A DNA stretch of 64,000 bases, taken from assembly GCA_913064775.1 (NCBI GenBank), contig CAJYAD010000001.1, positions 204,259-268,258 on the forward strand. Reading direction: 5' to 3'. The number at the start of each line of letters is the position of its first letter. The stretch's first letter is position 1. The notes beneath the pieces are model-generated. The model saw only the letters and a list, made by a program, of their open reading frames with translations. It was not told the origin of the DNA and searched no databases. Below, one piece after another: positions 54,378 to 63,138 of this stretch. Source of the DNA: an uncultured Albidovulum sp. (GTDB taxonomy: Bacteria > Pseudomonadota > Alphaproteobacteria > Rhodobacterales > Rhodobacteraceae). The position numbers and the translations under genes were made by a program.

Positions 54378-55418
54378 ATGGATAGTCTGAACAACCGCTA
54401 CCGCGGCGCCGGCCTTTGCGATCCCGCGCTTTCCGACGTGCCCTGGCCCGTGGCCGATGCGACCGCGGCGCGGGCGCTGGTCGCGCGCTGCCCGCGCGCG
54501 GGCGTGACGCCGCTGATCGAGGCGCCGGATCTGGCGGCCGAGGCCGGGGTCGGCGCGCTTTGGGTAAAGGACGAACGCACCCGCATGGGCCTGGGCAGCT
54601 TCAAGGCGCTGGGGGCCGCACATACCATCGCGCGCGAGGCCGCCGAGGGCCGCGCCGCGGGCCGCACCTATGTGACTGCGAGCGCTGGCAATCATGGCCT
54701 GTCGGTCGCCGCCGGGGCCCGCGCCTTCGGCGCAAGGGCGCGGATCTTCCTGGCCGCGACCGTGCCCGAGGCCTTTGCCGACCGGCTGCGCGCCGAGGGC
54801 GCCGAGGTGGTGCGTGCCGGCGCCAATTACGAAGACAGCATGCAGGCCGCCGAACAGGCCGCCAGATCGGAGGGGCTGGAACTGCTTTCCGACAGTTCCT
54901 GGCCCGGCTACATGGCCCGTCCGCTGGTGCTGATGGAGGGCTATCTGGTGCTGCTGGCCGAGGCGGCCGAACAGATCGCGCGCCCCCCGACCCATGTCTT
55001 CCTTCAGGCGGGCGTCGGCGGGCTGGCCGGGGCTGCGGCGGCCTTCATCCGCGCGACCTGGGGGCCGGAGCCACGCGTCATCGTGGTTGAACCCGCAGCG
55101 GCGCCGGCGCTGTTCGCCTCTATCCGGGCGGGCGCGCCGGTGGTGGCGCCGGGGCCGGAGTCGATCATGGGGCGCCTCGATTGCAAGCAGCCTTCGCTGA
55201 TCGCGCTGAAGGGGCTGGCGCGTGACGCGGATGATTTCGTGACCATCACCGAGGCCGAAGCCGAAGCCGGGACCACGCGCGCCGCGGGCTGGAACATGGC
55301 CTCGACGCCTTCGGGCGCGGCCGGGATCTCGGCCTTGCTGGCTGCGCGCCCCGGCACGCTGGGCCTTGGGCCGCACGCCCGGGTGCTGACCATCCTGACC
55401 GAGGCCCCCGTCGCATGA
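54378..55418 (+). CDS. PLP-dependent ammonia-lyase, diaminopropionate ammonia-lyase-like
   Basis: 346 residues of PLP fold type II. The Schiff-base Lys76 lies in RMGLGSFKALGAAH, the phosphate loop is TASAGNHGLS, and PLIEAPDLAAEAGVGALWVKDE opens the fold; AGVGGLAGAAAAF is the second glycine loop. The pattern is nearest to diaminopropionate ammonia-lyase (YgeX), which eliminates ammonia from D- or L-2,3-diaminopropionate, with threonine dehydratase-like enzymes next. It overlaps the M24 gene by four bases, so the two act together. Confidence 0.82.
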   Translation: MDSLNNRYRGAGLCDPALSDVPWPVADATAARALVARCPRAGVTPLIEAPDLAAEAGVGALWVKDERTRMGLGSFKALGAAHTIAREAAEGRAAGRTYVTASAGNHGLSVAAGARAFGARARIFLAATVPEAFADRLRAEGAEVVRAGANYEDSMQAAEQAARSEGLELLSDSSWPGYMARPLVLMEGYLVLLAEAAEQIARPPTHVFLQAGVGGLAGAAAAFIRATWGPEPRVIVVEPAAAPALFASIRAGAPVVAPGPESIMGRLDCKQPSLIALKGLARDADDFVTITEAEAEAGTTRAAGWNMASTPSGAAGISALLAARPGTLGLGPHARVLTILTEAPVA

Positions 55419-56572
55419 CCGCGCGCGGCTTCGCCGAAGCCGAGTACCGCGCCCGCACCGCAAGGGCGCAGCGCGCCATGGCCGAGGCCGGGATTGATGC
55501 GCTCTTGCTCACCACCGAGGCGGATCTGCGCTATTTCACCGGCTTTCTCACCCGGTTCTGGGAAAGCCCCACCCGGCCGTGGTTTCTGGTCGTGCCGGTC
55601 GCGGGCGACCCGGTCGCCGTCATCCCCGCGATCGGGGCGGCGCTGATGCGCGCGACATGGCTGCGCGACATCCGCAGCTGGCGCGCGCCGGATTATGCCG
55701 ACGACGGGGTGTCCCTGCTGGCCGAGGCGTTGGGTGAACTGGTCCCCCGGGGCGGCGCCATCGGGGTGCCAAGCGGCGGCGAAACCCATCTGCGGATGCC
55801 GCTGAACGATTGGCGCGCGCTGCGCGCGCGCACCAGCGCCCGCGCCTTTCGCGACGACGGCGGGGTGATGCGCCAGCTGCGGATGGTGAAATCCGAGGCC
55901 GAGATCGCCAAGATCCGCGCCAGCTGCGCCATCGCCGGGCGCGCCTTTGCCCGGGTGCCGCAGATCGCCCGCCCCGGCGTGCCGCTGGCGCAGGTGTTTC
56001 GCGATTTCCAGCGGCTCTGCCTTGAGGAGGGCGCGGATTGGGTGCCCTATCTGGCCGGCGGCGCGGCGCCCGGCGGCTATCCCGACGTGATTTCGCCGGC
56101 GACCGAGCGTGCGCTGGCGGCGGGCGATGTGCTGATGCTCGACACCGGCCTGGTGCTGGATGGCTATTTTTGCGATTTCGATCGGAATTTCTCGGTCGGG
56201 CCGGCCGCGCCTGAACTGCTGCGCGCCCATGACCGGCTGATCGAGGCCACGGCGGCGGCCTTCGATCTGGCCCGTCCCGGCACAACGGCGGCCGAGCTTT
56301 TCGCGGCGATGGACCGGCGTCTGACGGGCGGGGCGGGGGGATCGGACGCGGGGCGGCTGGGCCACGGGTTGGGGATGCAACTGACCGAGCCGCCCTCGCT
56401 GATCGCGGCCGACCAGACCGTTCTGGCGCCCGGCATGGTGCTGACGCTGGAGCCGGGGATCGAATGCGCGCCGGGGCGGTGGCTGGTGCATGAGGAAGAC
56501 ATCGTGATCTGCGAAAACGGGGCGGAATGGCTGTCAGATCCGGCGCGTCACCTGACGGAATTGCCGCTGTAG
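55415..56572 (+). CDS. M24 family metallopeptidase (creatinase / Xaa-Pro peptidase fold)
   Basis: 385 residues: an N-terminal creatinase-like domain (ALLLTTEADLRYFTGFLTRF) and a C-terminal pita-bread domain. Metal ligands are visible as Asp in MLDTGLVLDGYFCDFDRNFS (two), His in GHGLGMQLTEPPS, Glu in TLEPGIE and Glu in HEEDIVI. Members cleave Xaa-Pro peptides, creatine or ectoine. With a TRAP importer and a diamino acid lyase in the operon, a ring hydrolase of the ectoine-hydrolase type is as plausible as a peptidase. Last gene of the run. Confidence 0.87.
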   Translation: MTARGFAEAEYRARTARAQRAMAEAGIDALLLTTEADLRYFTGFLTRFWESPTRPWFLVVPVAGDPVAVIPAIGAALMRATWLRDIRSWRAPDYADDGVSLLAEALGELVPRGGAIGVPSGGETHLRMPLNDWRALRARTSARAFRDDGGVMRQLRMVKSEAEIAKIRASCAIAGRAFARVPQIARPGVPLAQVFRDFQRLCLEEGADWVPYLAGGAAPGGYPDVISPATERALAAGDVLMLDTGLVLDGYFCDFDRNFSVGPAAPELLRAHDRLIEATAAAFDLARPGTTAAELFAAMDRRLTGGAGGSDAGRLGHGLGMQLTEPPSLIAADQTVLAPGMVLTLEPGIECAPGRWLVHEEDIVICENGAEWLSDPARHLTELPL

Positions 56573-56639
56573 CCTTCGTGCCCCGGCCCGGGACCGGCGC
56601 GCCGGGACGGTTGCGGGGCCTGGATCCGGCGGCTTTGCC

Positions 56640-57686
56640 TCAGCCCGCGCGCCCGCCCGTGGGGTCCAGCAGTCGCCCCAACACCGTGTCGCGCGTGACC
56701 TCACCGATCACCGTACCGGCCTCGGTCACGCCGACCGGGGCGTCATGGGCGCGCACCCGGGCCATCACTTCCTGGATCGGGGTCTCGGCCAGCACGCTGA
56801 CCGCAGGCGCCGCACCGCTGACCGGCTGCATCGCGTCGCGCGCGGTCAGCACGCCCAGCGGGTTCATATGCGCCACGAAATCCGCCACATAGGCCGACGA
56901 GGGGTTCTGGAAGATCTCGCGCGCGGTGCCGCATTGCACGATCCGCCCGCCCTCCATCAGCGCGATCCGGTTGCCGATCTTGAAGGCCTCGTCCAGATCG
57001 TGGCTGACGAAGATGATCGTCCGGCGCAGCTTTTGCTGCAATTCCAGCAATTCGTCCTGCAGCTTGGTGCGGATCAGCGGATCGAGGGCCGAGAAGGGCT
57101 CGTCCATCAGCAGGATCGGCGCCTCGGTGGCGAAGGCCCGCGCCAGTCCGACGCGCTGCTGCATGCCGCCCGAAAGCTCGCCCACCTGCCGGTCGGCCCA
57201 TTGCGACAGCCCCACCAGCTTTAGCTGCGCATCCACCTTCGCGCGGCGCTCGGCCCGGGACATGCCGCCCAGCTCCAGCCCAAGGCCGACGTTGTCGCGC
57301 ACCGTGCGCCAGGGCAGCAGGCCGAATTGCTGGAACACCATCGACACGGTCTTCAGCCGCAGCTGCCGCAGCGTGGCCGGATCGGCATGGGTCACGTCGA
57401 TCAGCGTCTTGCCATCCGACACATGCGCCGCGCCGCGCACCACCGGGTTGAGGCCGTTCACCGCGCGCAGAAGCGTCGACTTGCCGGATCCCGACAGGCC
57501 CATCAGCACCAGGATTTCGCCCTCGGCCACGTCGAGGCTGCAATCATGCACCCCCAGCACCTGATCGGTGGTGGATTGGACCTCTTCGCGGCTTTGGCCC
57601 GCGTCCATCAGCGGCAGGGCGGTGTGCGGGGTCTCTCCGAAGACGATCGAGACCTTGTCGAAGCGGACGGCGATAGTGTCGGTCAT
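56640..57686 (-). CDS. choV: Choline ABC transporter ATP-binding protein
   Basis: 348 residues. Walker A is GLSGSGKST (63-71), signature LSGGMQQRVGLARAFA, Walker B ILLMDEPFSALD, switch VSHDLDEAF. A CBS-type domain follows (about 275-345), as in the OpuA/ProV/ChoV family. It energises the ChoW permease. The first 45 residues carry the ChoV-specific insert between strand one and Walker A. Third gene of the unit choX-choW-choV; overlaps choW by four bases. Confidence 0.9.
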   Translation of the reverse strand: MTDTIAVRFDKVSIVFGETPHTALPLMDAGQSREEVQSTTDQVLGVHDCSLDVAEGEILVLMGLSGSGKSTLLRAVNGLNPVVRGAAHVSDGKTLIDVTHADPATLRQLRLKTVSMVFQQFGLLPWRTVRDNVGLGLELGGMSRAERRAKVDAQLKLVGLSQWADRQVGELSGGMQQRVGLARAFATEAPILLMDEPFSALDPLIRTKLQDELLELQQKLRRTIIFVSHDLDEAFKIGNRIALMEGGRIVQCGTAREIFQNPSSAYVADFVAHMNPLGVLTARDAMQPVSGAAPAVSVLAETPIQEVMARVRAHDAPVGVTEAGTVIGEVTRDTVLGRLLDPTGGRAG

Positions 57687-58516
57687 TTGCGTGTCACCCG
57701 CAGCATCCGGTCCAGGATCACCGCCACCACGACGATGATGAAGCCCGATTCAAACCCGAGCGCAGTGTTGACCTGGCTCAGCGCCCGCACCACCGGCACG
57801 CCAAGGCCGTCGGCGCCGACATAGGCCGCGATCACCACCATCGACAGCGACAGCATGATCGTCTGGTTCAGCCCCGCCATGATCTGCGGAAAGGCATAGG
57901 GCAGTTCCACCTTCCAAAGCCGCTGGCTGGGGGTTGAGCCGAAGGCCGTCGCGGCCTCGAGCAGCGTGGTGGGGGTCGAGGAGATGCCAAGCTGCGTCAG
58001 CCGGATCGGTGCCGGCAGCACGAAGATCACCGTGGCGATCAGGCCGGGCACCATGCCGAGGCCGAAGAAGATGATCGCCGGGATCAGGTAGACGAAGGGC
58101 GGCAGCGTCTGCATCAGGTCCAGCAGCGGGCTGACCACCTGATAGGTGCGCGGCCGATGCGCCATGAAGATGCCGATCGGCACCCCGACCCCCATGCATA
58201 ACACGCAAGCCGACAGCACCAGCGTAAGGCTTTGCGTGGTCTCTTTCCAATAGCCCTGGTTGAGGATGAACAAAAACCCGAGCAGCACCACGAGGCAGAC
58301 CTTCCACGAGCGCTGCAAGTACCACGCCAGCGCCACGAAAAGCGCGACGATGACCAGCGGCGGCGGCGTCTGAAGTAGCCATTCAAAGCCCGAGATCATC
58401 GCGCTCATGACGTTCGACAGCCCGTCGAAGAACCAGATCATGTGGTCCTGGAGCCAGTTGAAAAGATCCGCGGCCACGCGGCCCACGGGGATCTTGTGGT
58501 CGGTTATCCAGTTCAT
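57683..58516 (-). CDS. choW: Choline ABC transporter permease
   Basis: 277 residues, about six membrane helices, with the OpuAB/ProW-type permease pattern SACVLCMGVGVPIGIFMAHR, DLMQTLPPFVYLIPAIIFFG and the EAA-type loop EAATAFGSTPSQRLWKVELP. One permease forms the channel dimer. The stop of choW overlaps the start of choV; choX ends 55 bases upstream of its start. Confidence 0.92.
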   Translation of the reverse strand: MNWITDHKIPVGRVAADLFNWLQDHMIWFFDGLSNVMSAMISGFEWLLQTPPPLVIVALFVALAWYLQRSWKVCLVVLLGFLFILNQGYWKETTQSLTLVLSACVLCMGVGVPIGIFMAHRPRTYQVVSPLLDLMQTLPPFVYLIPAIIFFGLGMVPGLIATVIFVLPAPIRLTQLGISSTPTTLLEAATAFGSTPSQRLWKVELPYAFPQIMAGLNQTIMLSLSMVVIAAYVGADGLGVPVVRALSQVNTALGFESGFIIVVVAVILDRMLRVTRK

Positions 58517-58571
58517 CCTGCCCTACCCGAAGTCGCGGGGGCCCCGGGTGATATGCCTGGGGCCCGCCGGA

Positions 58572-59525
58572 TCACATGCCCAAAGCCTTGTCGACCGCGG
58601 CCACGGCATCGCCGCCGTCCTTGGTCTTCACGCCGTCAAGCCAGGGCTTGATCGCGTCGGGATTGGCCTTCAGCCATTTCACCGCCGCCGCGCGCGGCTG
58701 GGCGCTGTCGTCGAGGATCGAGCCCATGATCTCGTTTTCCATCTTCAGGTTGAAGACCAGGTTGCCCAGGAACTTGCCGACGTTCGGGCATTGCTTGACG
58801 AAACCCGCCTGCACGTTGGTATAGACCGTCGCGCCGCCGTAATCCGGCCCGAAGAATTTGTCGCCGCCCGACAGATAGGTCATGTCGAAACGGGTGTTCA
58901 TCGGATGCGGCTCCCACCCAAGGAAGATGATCGGCTGATGGCGCTGCTTGGCGCGCTGCACCTGTGCCAGCATGCCCTGTTCGGAACTCGGCACCATCTG
59001 GAAGTTCTTCAGACCGAAGGCATCGGTCTTGATCATCTTCAGGATTTCCTTGTTGCCGTCATTGCCCGGCTCGATCCCGTAGATCTTGGAATCCAGCGCC
59101 TTGGCGTGCTTGGCGATGTCGGCAAAGCTCTTGATGCCCAGCTTGGCGCCGTATTTGTTGGTGGCCAGCGTGTATTTGGCGCCGGTCAGGTTGGCGCGCA
59201 CAACATCCACCGTGCCGGCCTTCTTGTAGGGCGCGATGATGCTTTCCATGGTCGGCATCCAGTTGCCCAGGAACACCTGCACATCGCCCTTGGCCAGCGC
59301 CGTATAGGTCACCGGGACCGACAGCATCTTGGTCTCGGTCTTGTAGCCCAGCGCGTTGAGGATGAATTCCGTCACCGCGGTGGTCGAGGTGATATCGGTC
59401 CAGCCGACATCTGAAAAGCTGATCGTGTCACACTTTGCGGCGGTTTCGGCCTGGGCGGCCTGGGCCGCCGGCAGGACGAGGGCCAGCCCCGCGCAGGCGG
59501 CGAGAAGGGTCGTGCGAATGGTCAT
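58572..59525 (-). CDS. choX: Periplasmic choline-binding protein
   Basis: 317 residues with signal peptide (MTIRTTLLAACAGLALVLPA). The OpuAC-type fold shows the ChoX features CDTISFSDVGWTDITSTTAV, LGNWMPTMESI, GIEPGNDGN, and the aromatic-rich WEPHPMNTRFDMTYLSGGDK that forms the ammonium cage. It binds choline with high affinity. AAGGGAG precedes the start at 59525; the upstream open frame of 28 codons is not signal-like. Divergent from betI. Confidence 0.92.
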   Translation of the reverse strand: MTIRTTLLAACAGLALVLPAAQAAQAETAAKCDTISFSDVGWTDITSTTAVTEFILNALGYKTETKMLSVPVTYTALAKGDVQVFLGNWMPTMESIIAPYKKAGTVDVVRANLTGAKYTLATNKYGAKLGIKSFADIAKHAKALDSKIYGIEPGNDGNKEILKMIKTDAFGLKNFQMVPSSEQGMLAQVQRAKQRHQPIIFLGWEPHPMNTRFDMTYLSGGDKFFGPDYGGATVYTNVQAGFVKQCPNVGKFLGNLVFNLKMENEIMGSILDDSAQPRAAAVKWLKANPDAIKPWLDGVKTKDGGDAVAAVDKALGM

Positions 59526-59640
59526 GAACGGGCTCCCTTGTTGGTCTTCCGGTTTGGTCCTGCGCCAAGCGGCGCGGAATTGCGCCGCAACGTAACCCGC
59601 AGGTGACATGCTTGCAAAGCGATATGCGGCGCCCCGTGCC

Positions 59641-59668
59641 GGTTTATTGATTGACTAGTCAATAAACC
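59641..59668. promoter_or_regulatory. BetI-type operator palindrome
   Basis: GGTTTATTGA and TCAATAAACC are perfectly complementary 10-base arms with an 8-base centre, and the core TTGACTAGTCAA is itself a palindrome. It lies 39 bases before betI and 116 before choX. The TTATTGA-type arms resemble known BetI sites. BetI bound here would repress both divergent units until choline arrives. Confidence 0.7.
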
Positions 59669-59706
59669 ATGCGCTAGCCACATTGCGACAGCAGCAAGGA
59701 GCGTCA

Positions 59707-60306
59707 ATGCCACGGCTTGGGATGGAACCGATTCGCAAGGCGGCGCTGGTCGAGGCGACGATCACCGAGATCGGGCGGGCCGGCAGTCTGGATGTGACGG
59801 TGGCGCAGATCGCGCGCCGGGCCGGGGTGTCCTCGGCGCTGGCGCATCATTACTTCGGCTCGAAAGAGCAGATGTTCTTGGCGGCGATGCGCCATATCCT
59901 GGGCCTTTACGGCGCCGAGGTACGCGGCGCGCTGGCGCTGGCGGAAGGCCCGCGCGACCGGCTGCGCGCGGTGATCCGGGCCTCTTTCGCGGCGTCCTCG
60001 TTCCGGCGCGAAACCATCGGCGCCTGGCTGAATTTCTATGTGCTGGCCCAGACGGTGCCCGATGTGAAGCGGCTGCTGCGGGTCTATCAGCACCGGATCT
60101 GCTCGAACCTGCGCGCCCCCCTGCGCGTGCTTGCGCCCGAACGGGCCGAGGCACTGGCCGAGGGGCTGGCCGCGATGATCGACGGCGTCTATCTGCGCGA
60201 GGTTCTGGGCCAGCGCCCGCCCGACGGGGCGCAGGCAGCGGCCATGGTGCTGGACTACCTTGACGTGCAACTCGCCGCCAGGCCGAACAGCGGAGGTGCG
60301 GCATGA
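59707..60306 (+). CDS. betI: Choline-responsive repressor BetI (TetR family)
   Basis: 199 residues, the usual BetI length. The DNA-binding part reads RLGMEPIRKAALVEATITEI, then DVTVAQIARRAGVSSALAHHYFGSKEQMF, and the ligand domain keeps AWLNFYVLAQ and the C-terminal MIDGVYLREVLG. It represses bet genes in the absence of choline. AGGAG precedes ATG 59707; a TTG at 59683 is in frame but poorer. The stop overlaps the GST start by four bases. Confidence 0.93.
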   Translation: MPRLGMEPIRKAALVEATITEIGRAGSLDVTVAQIARRAGVSSALAHHYFGSKEQMFLAAMRHILGLYGAEVRGALALAEGPRDRLRAVIRASFAASSFRRETIGAWLNFYVLAQTVPDVKRLLRVYQHRICSNLRAPLRVLAPERAEALAEGLAAMIDGVYLREVLGQRPPDGAQAAAMVLDYLDVQLAARPNSGGAA

Positions 60307-60950
60307 TCACGATCTACGGGCGCGCAAGTTCGTCCAATGTGCAGGCGGTGATGTGGGGCGTGGCGGAACTGGGCCTTGCGCATGAGCGTCTGGATTACGG
60401 CCATGTCTTCGGCGGCACCGACACGCCGGAATTCCGCGCGATGAACCCCAACGGGCTGGTCCCGGTGCTGCGCGACGGCGATCTGGTGATGTTCGAGAGT
60501 TGCGCCATCCTGCGCTATCTGGCGGCGCGTTATGGCGACGGCGGCGCCCTCTGGCCCGCCGATCCCGTGGCCCGCGCCCGCGTCGACATGTGGGCCGAAT
60601 GGGGCAAGACCAGCTTTGGCACCACCTTCACCGGCCCGATCTTCTGGTCCCGCGTCCGCACCCCCGCGCGCGACCGCGACGAGGCCGCCCTGACCCGCGC
60701 GATCGCGGCGTTTGAGGGCAAGCTCGACATCCTCGAAGGCCAGATCGGGCAGGGGGGCTTCGTCTGCGGCGAGGATTTCACCCTGGCCGACATCGTCATC
60801 GGCCATGTGCTTTTCCGCTGGTTCGACATCGACGTGCCGCGCCGCCCCCGCCCGGGGATAGAGGGCTATTACGCCCGCCTCAAGGCCCGCCCGGCCTTTG
60901 CCGAACATGTCATGATCTCCTACGAGTCGTTGCGCGCCGAGGGCGCCTGA
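60303..60950 (+). CDS. Glutathione S-transferase family protein
   Basis: 215 residues. The N-terminal thioredoxin-like GST domain has [32 protein letters not shown] (cis-Pro) and [16 protein letters not shown] (the glutathione-binding ES); the C-terminal helical domain includes [18 protein letters not shown]. It lies between betI and betA with 4-base and 1-base overlaps, the place where betB is common in other bet operons. Glutathione use in detoxifying betaine aldehyde or formaldehyde is possible but unproven. Confidence 0.9.
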   Translation: MITIYGRASSSNVQAVMWGVAELGLAHERLDYGHVFGGTDTPEFRAMNPNGLVPVLRDGDLVMFESCAILRYLAARYGDGGALWPADPVARARVDMWAEWGKTSFGTTFTGPIFWSRVRTPARDRDEAALTRAIAAFEGKLDILEGQIGQGGFVCGEDFTLADIVIGHVLFRWFDIDVPRRPRPGIEGYYARLKARPAFAEHVMISYESLRAEGA

Positions 60951-62608
60951 TGGAGGCCGACATCGTGATCGTGGGCGCCGGTTCCGCCGGTTGCGCCCTG
61001 GCCTACCGTCTGGCCGCGGCGGGGGTGGACGTGCTGATCATCGAACATGGCGGCACCGACGCGGGCCCCTTCATCCAGATGCCCGCCGCCCTCAGCTACC
61101 CGATGAACATGGCGCGCTACGACTGGGGCTACCGGTCCGAGCCCGAGCCGCATCTGGGAGGCCGCCGCCTTGCGGTGCCGCGCGGCAAGGTGCTGGGCGG
61201 GTCGTCCTCGATCAACGGGATGGTCTATGTCCGGGGCCACGCGCGCGATTTCGACCATTGGGCCGAGGTGGGCGCGACCGGCTGGTCCTTCGCCGACGTG
61301 CTGCCCTATTTCAAGCGGATGGAGCATTGGCACGGCGGCGCGGACGGCGCCCCCAGCCCCTGGCGCGGCGACCGCGGCCCGCTGCACATCACCCGCGGCC
61401 CGCGCCGCAACCCGCTGTTTCACGCCTTTGTCGAGGCCGGCCGTCAGGCGGGCTATCCGGTGACCGAGGATTACAACGGCGAACAGCAGGAAGGCTTCGG
61501 CGCGATGGAGGCCACGATCTGGCGCGGTCGGCGCTGGTCGGCGGCCCGGGCCTATCTGCGCCCCGCGCTGAAGCGGCCGAACTGCACGCTGGTCCGGGCG
61601 CTCGCCCGCCGCGTGGTGATCGAGGACGGCCGCGCCGTCGGCGTCGAGGTGACGCGCGGTGGCCGCACCCAGGTGATCCGGGCGCGGCGCGAGGTGGTGC
61701 TTGCGGCCTCGTCGATCAACACGCCGAAGCTGCTGATGCTGTCGGGCATCGGCCCCGCCCGGCATCTGGCCGAGCGCGGCATCGCGGTGGTCGCCGACCG
61801 CCCCGGCGTGGGCGCGAACCTGCAAGATCACCTAGAGGTCTATCTGCAGATGGCGGCGAAACAGCCGATCACGCTTTACAAATACTGGAACCTCTGGGGC
61901 AAGGGGCTTCTGGGGGCGCAATGGCTGCTGACCGGCGGCGGCGGGCTGGCTGGCTCGAACCAGTTCGAAAGTGCGGCCTTCATCCGCTCGCGCGCGGGCG
62001 TCGACTACCCCGACATCCAGTACCATTTCCTGCCGATCGCCGTGCGCTATGACGGCAAGACCGCGGCCGAGGGCCACGGCTTTCAGGCCCATGTCGGGCC
62101 GATGCGGGCGCTGTCGCGCGGCTCCGTGCGGCTGGGCGCCGATCCCGAAGCCGCCCCCGAGATCCGCTTCAACGCCATGTCCGAGGCCCAGGATTGGCAG
62201 GATTTCCGCACCTGCATCCGCCTCACCCGCGAGATCTTCGCGCAAGAGGCCTTCAAGCCCCATGTGAAGCATGAGATCCAGCCCGGCGCCGCGGCCCGGT
62301 CGGATGATGAGATCGACGCCTTCATCCGCGACCATGCCGAAAGCGCCTATCACCCCTGCGGCACCGCCCGGATGGGCCGGCGCGACGATCCCGGCGCCGT
62401 CGTCGACCCCGAGTGCCGGGTGATCGGGGTGGACGGCCTTCGGGTCGCCGACAGCTCGATCTTCCCGCGCATCACCAACGGCAACCTCAACGGCCCTTCG
62501 ATCATGGTGGGCGAAAAGGCCGCCGATCACATCCTGGGCCGTGGCCTGCTGCCGGCCTCGAACGCCCGGCCCTGGATCAATCCGAACTGGCAGACCGCGC
62601 AACGCTAG
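60950..62608 (+). CDS. betA: Choline dehydrogenase
   Basis: 552 residues, GMC oxidoreductase. The FAD motif is [17 protein letters not shown] (6-22), the first GMC signature [19 protein letters not shown] (about 80-98), the catalytic His lies in [11 protein letters not shown] (about 465-475) and [20 protein letters not shown] closes the FAD site. It oxidises choline to betaine aldehyde and on to glycine betaine at the membrane. ATG shares a base with the GST stop (TGATG). Confidence 0.94.
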   Translation: MEADIVIVGAGSAGCALAYRLAAAGVDVLIIEHGGTDAGPFIQMPAALSYPMNMARYDWGYRSEPEPHLGGRRLAVPRGKVLGGSSSINGMVYVRGHARDFDHWAEVGATGWSFADVLPYFKRMEHWHGGADGAPSPWRGDRGPLHITRGPRRNPLFHAFVEAGRQAGYPVTEDYNGEQQEGFGAMEATIWRGRRWSAARAYLRPALKRPNCTLVRALARRVVIEDGRAVGVEVTRGGRTQVIRARREVVLAASSINTPKLLMLSGIGPARHLAERGIAVVADRPGVGANLQDHLEVYLQMAAKQPITLYKYWNLWGKGLLGAQWLLTGGGGLAGSNQFESAAFIRSRAGVDYPDIQYHFLPIAVRYDGKTAAEGHGFQAHVGPMRALSRGSVRLGADPEAAPEIRFNAMSEAQDWQDFRTCIRLTREIFAQEAFKPHVKHEIQPGAAARSDDEIDAFIRDHAESAYHPCGTARMGRRDDPGAVVDPECRVIGVDGLRVADSSIFPRITNGNLNGPSIMVGEKAADHILGRGLLPASNARPWINPNWQTAQR

Positions 62609-62621
62609 GCGCGCGCCCGAC

Positions 62622-62635
62622 TTGACCCGTATCAA
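62622..62635. promoter_or_regulatory. FNR/FnrL-like box
   Basis: TTGAC-CCGT-ATCAA differs from the FNR consensus TTGAT-N4-ATCAA in one base. It is centred 41.5 bases before position 62670, and TAACCT (62658-62663) stands where the -10 of such a class II promoter belongs, ahead of the DUF465 gene. Confidence 0.55.
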
Positions 62636-62695
62636 GGCGCGGCGGGCGCGGGGCCGCTAACCTGTACAAAGGACAGTCAGGAAGGAGCGCCCCAG

Positions 62696-62935
62696 ATGAC
62701 CAACACCCCGCACGAGCTGCACGAGGAATTCCCCGCCGAGGCCGCGAAGATCACCGCGCTGAAATCCGAGAACCCCCATTTCGCCCGGCTTGTGGACGAT
62801 TATCACGCGGCCAACCGCGCCGTGCACGGCGCCGAAACCCACACCCGCCCCACCGACGAGTCCCACGAGGCCGAGATGCGCCGCAAGCGCCTGGCCCTGA
62901 AGGACGAGATCTGGAAGATGCTGCAAGAGGCCTGA
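62696..62935 (+). CDS. DUF465 family protein (YdcH)
   Basis: 79 residues: HELHEEFPAEAAKITALKSE, HFARLVDDYHAANRAVHGAE and RRKRLALKDEIWKMLQEA. The family is a short two-helix coiled coil of unknown function, widespread in proteobacteria. GGAAGGAG precedes the ATG. An FNR-like box upstream suggests oxygen-dependent expression. Confidence 0.9.
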   Translation: MTNTPHELHEEFPAEAAKITALKSENPHFARLVDDYHAANRAVHGAETHTRPTDESHEAEMRRKRLALKDEIWKMLQEA

Positions 62936-62955
62936 GCACGCCGGCACAGACTGCC

Positions 62956-62999
62956 CTTCATCTTGGTCAAAATACTCCGGGGGTGCAGGGGCATAGCTC
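62956..62999 (-). repeat. Dispersed intergenic repeat, copy 2
   Basis: Reverse complement of the element at 22134-22178: the core ACCCCCGGAGTATT is identical (62971-62984) and the flanking CCAAG-TGAAG and GCCCC are shared with few changes. It follows the DUF465 stop. The hairpin half is degraded in this copy. Confidence 0.6.
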
Positions 63000-63055
63000 A
63001 CCCGTCAGTTGCCCCCTAGCGTTCAACGGTGCCGCACCCGATCGCCGAAAATGAG

Positions 63056-63080
63056 AAGGCCGGCCATTGGGACCGGCCTT
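63056..63080 (-). terminator. Hairpin terminator on the minus strand
   Basis: AAGGCCGG and CCGGCCTT form a perfect 8-bp stem with a 9-base loop. On the minus strand the stem is followed by CTCATTTT. It would end transcripts from the LuxR-type gene and the small gene downstream of it. Confidence 0.55.
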
Positions 63081-63138
63081 CGGGTCGTGACTGCTGAACA
63101 CCTAGCGCCGCGGGCTTGCCCCCCCTCGCGGATCGGGA

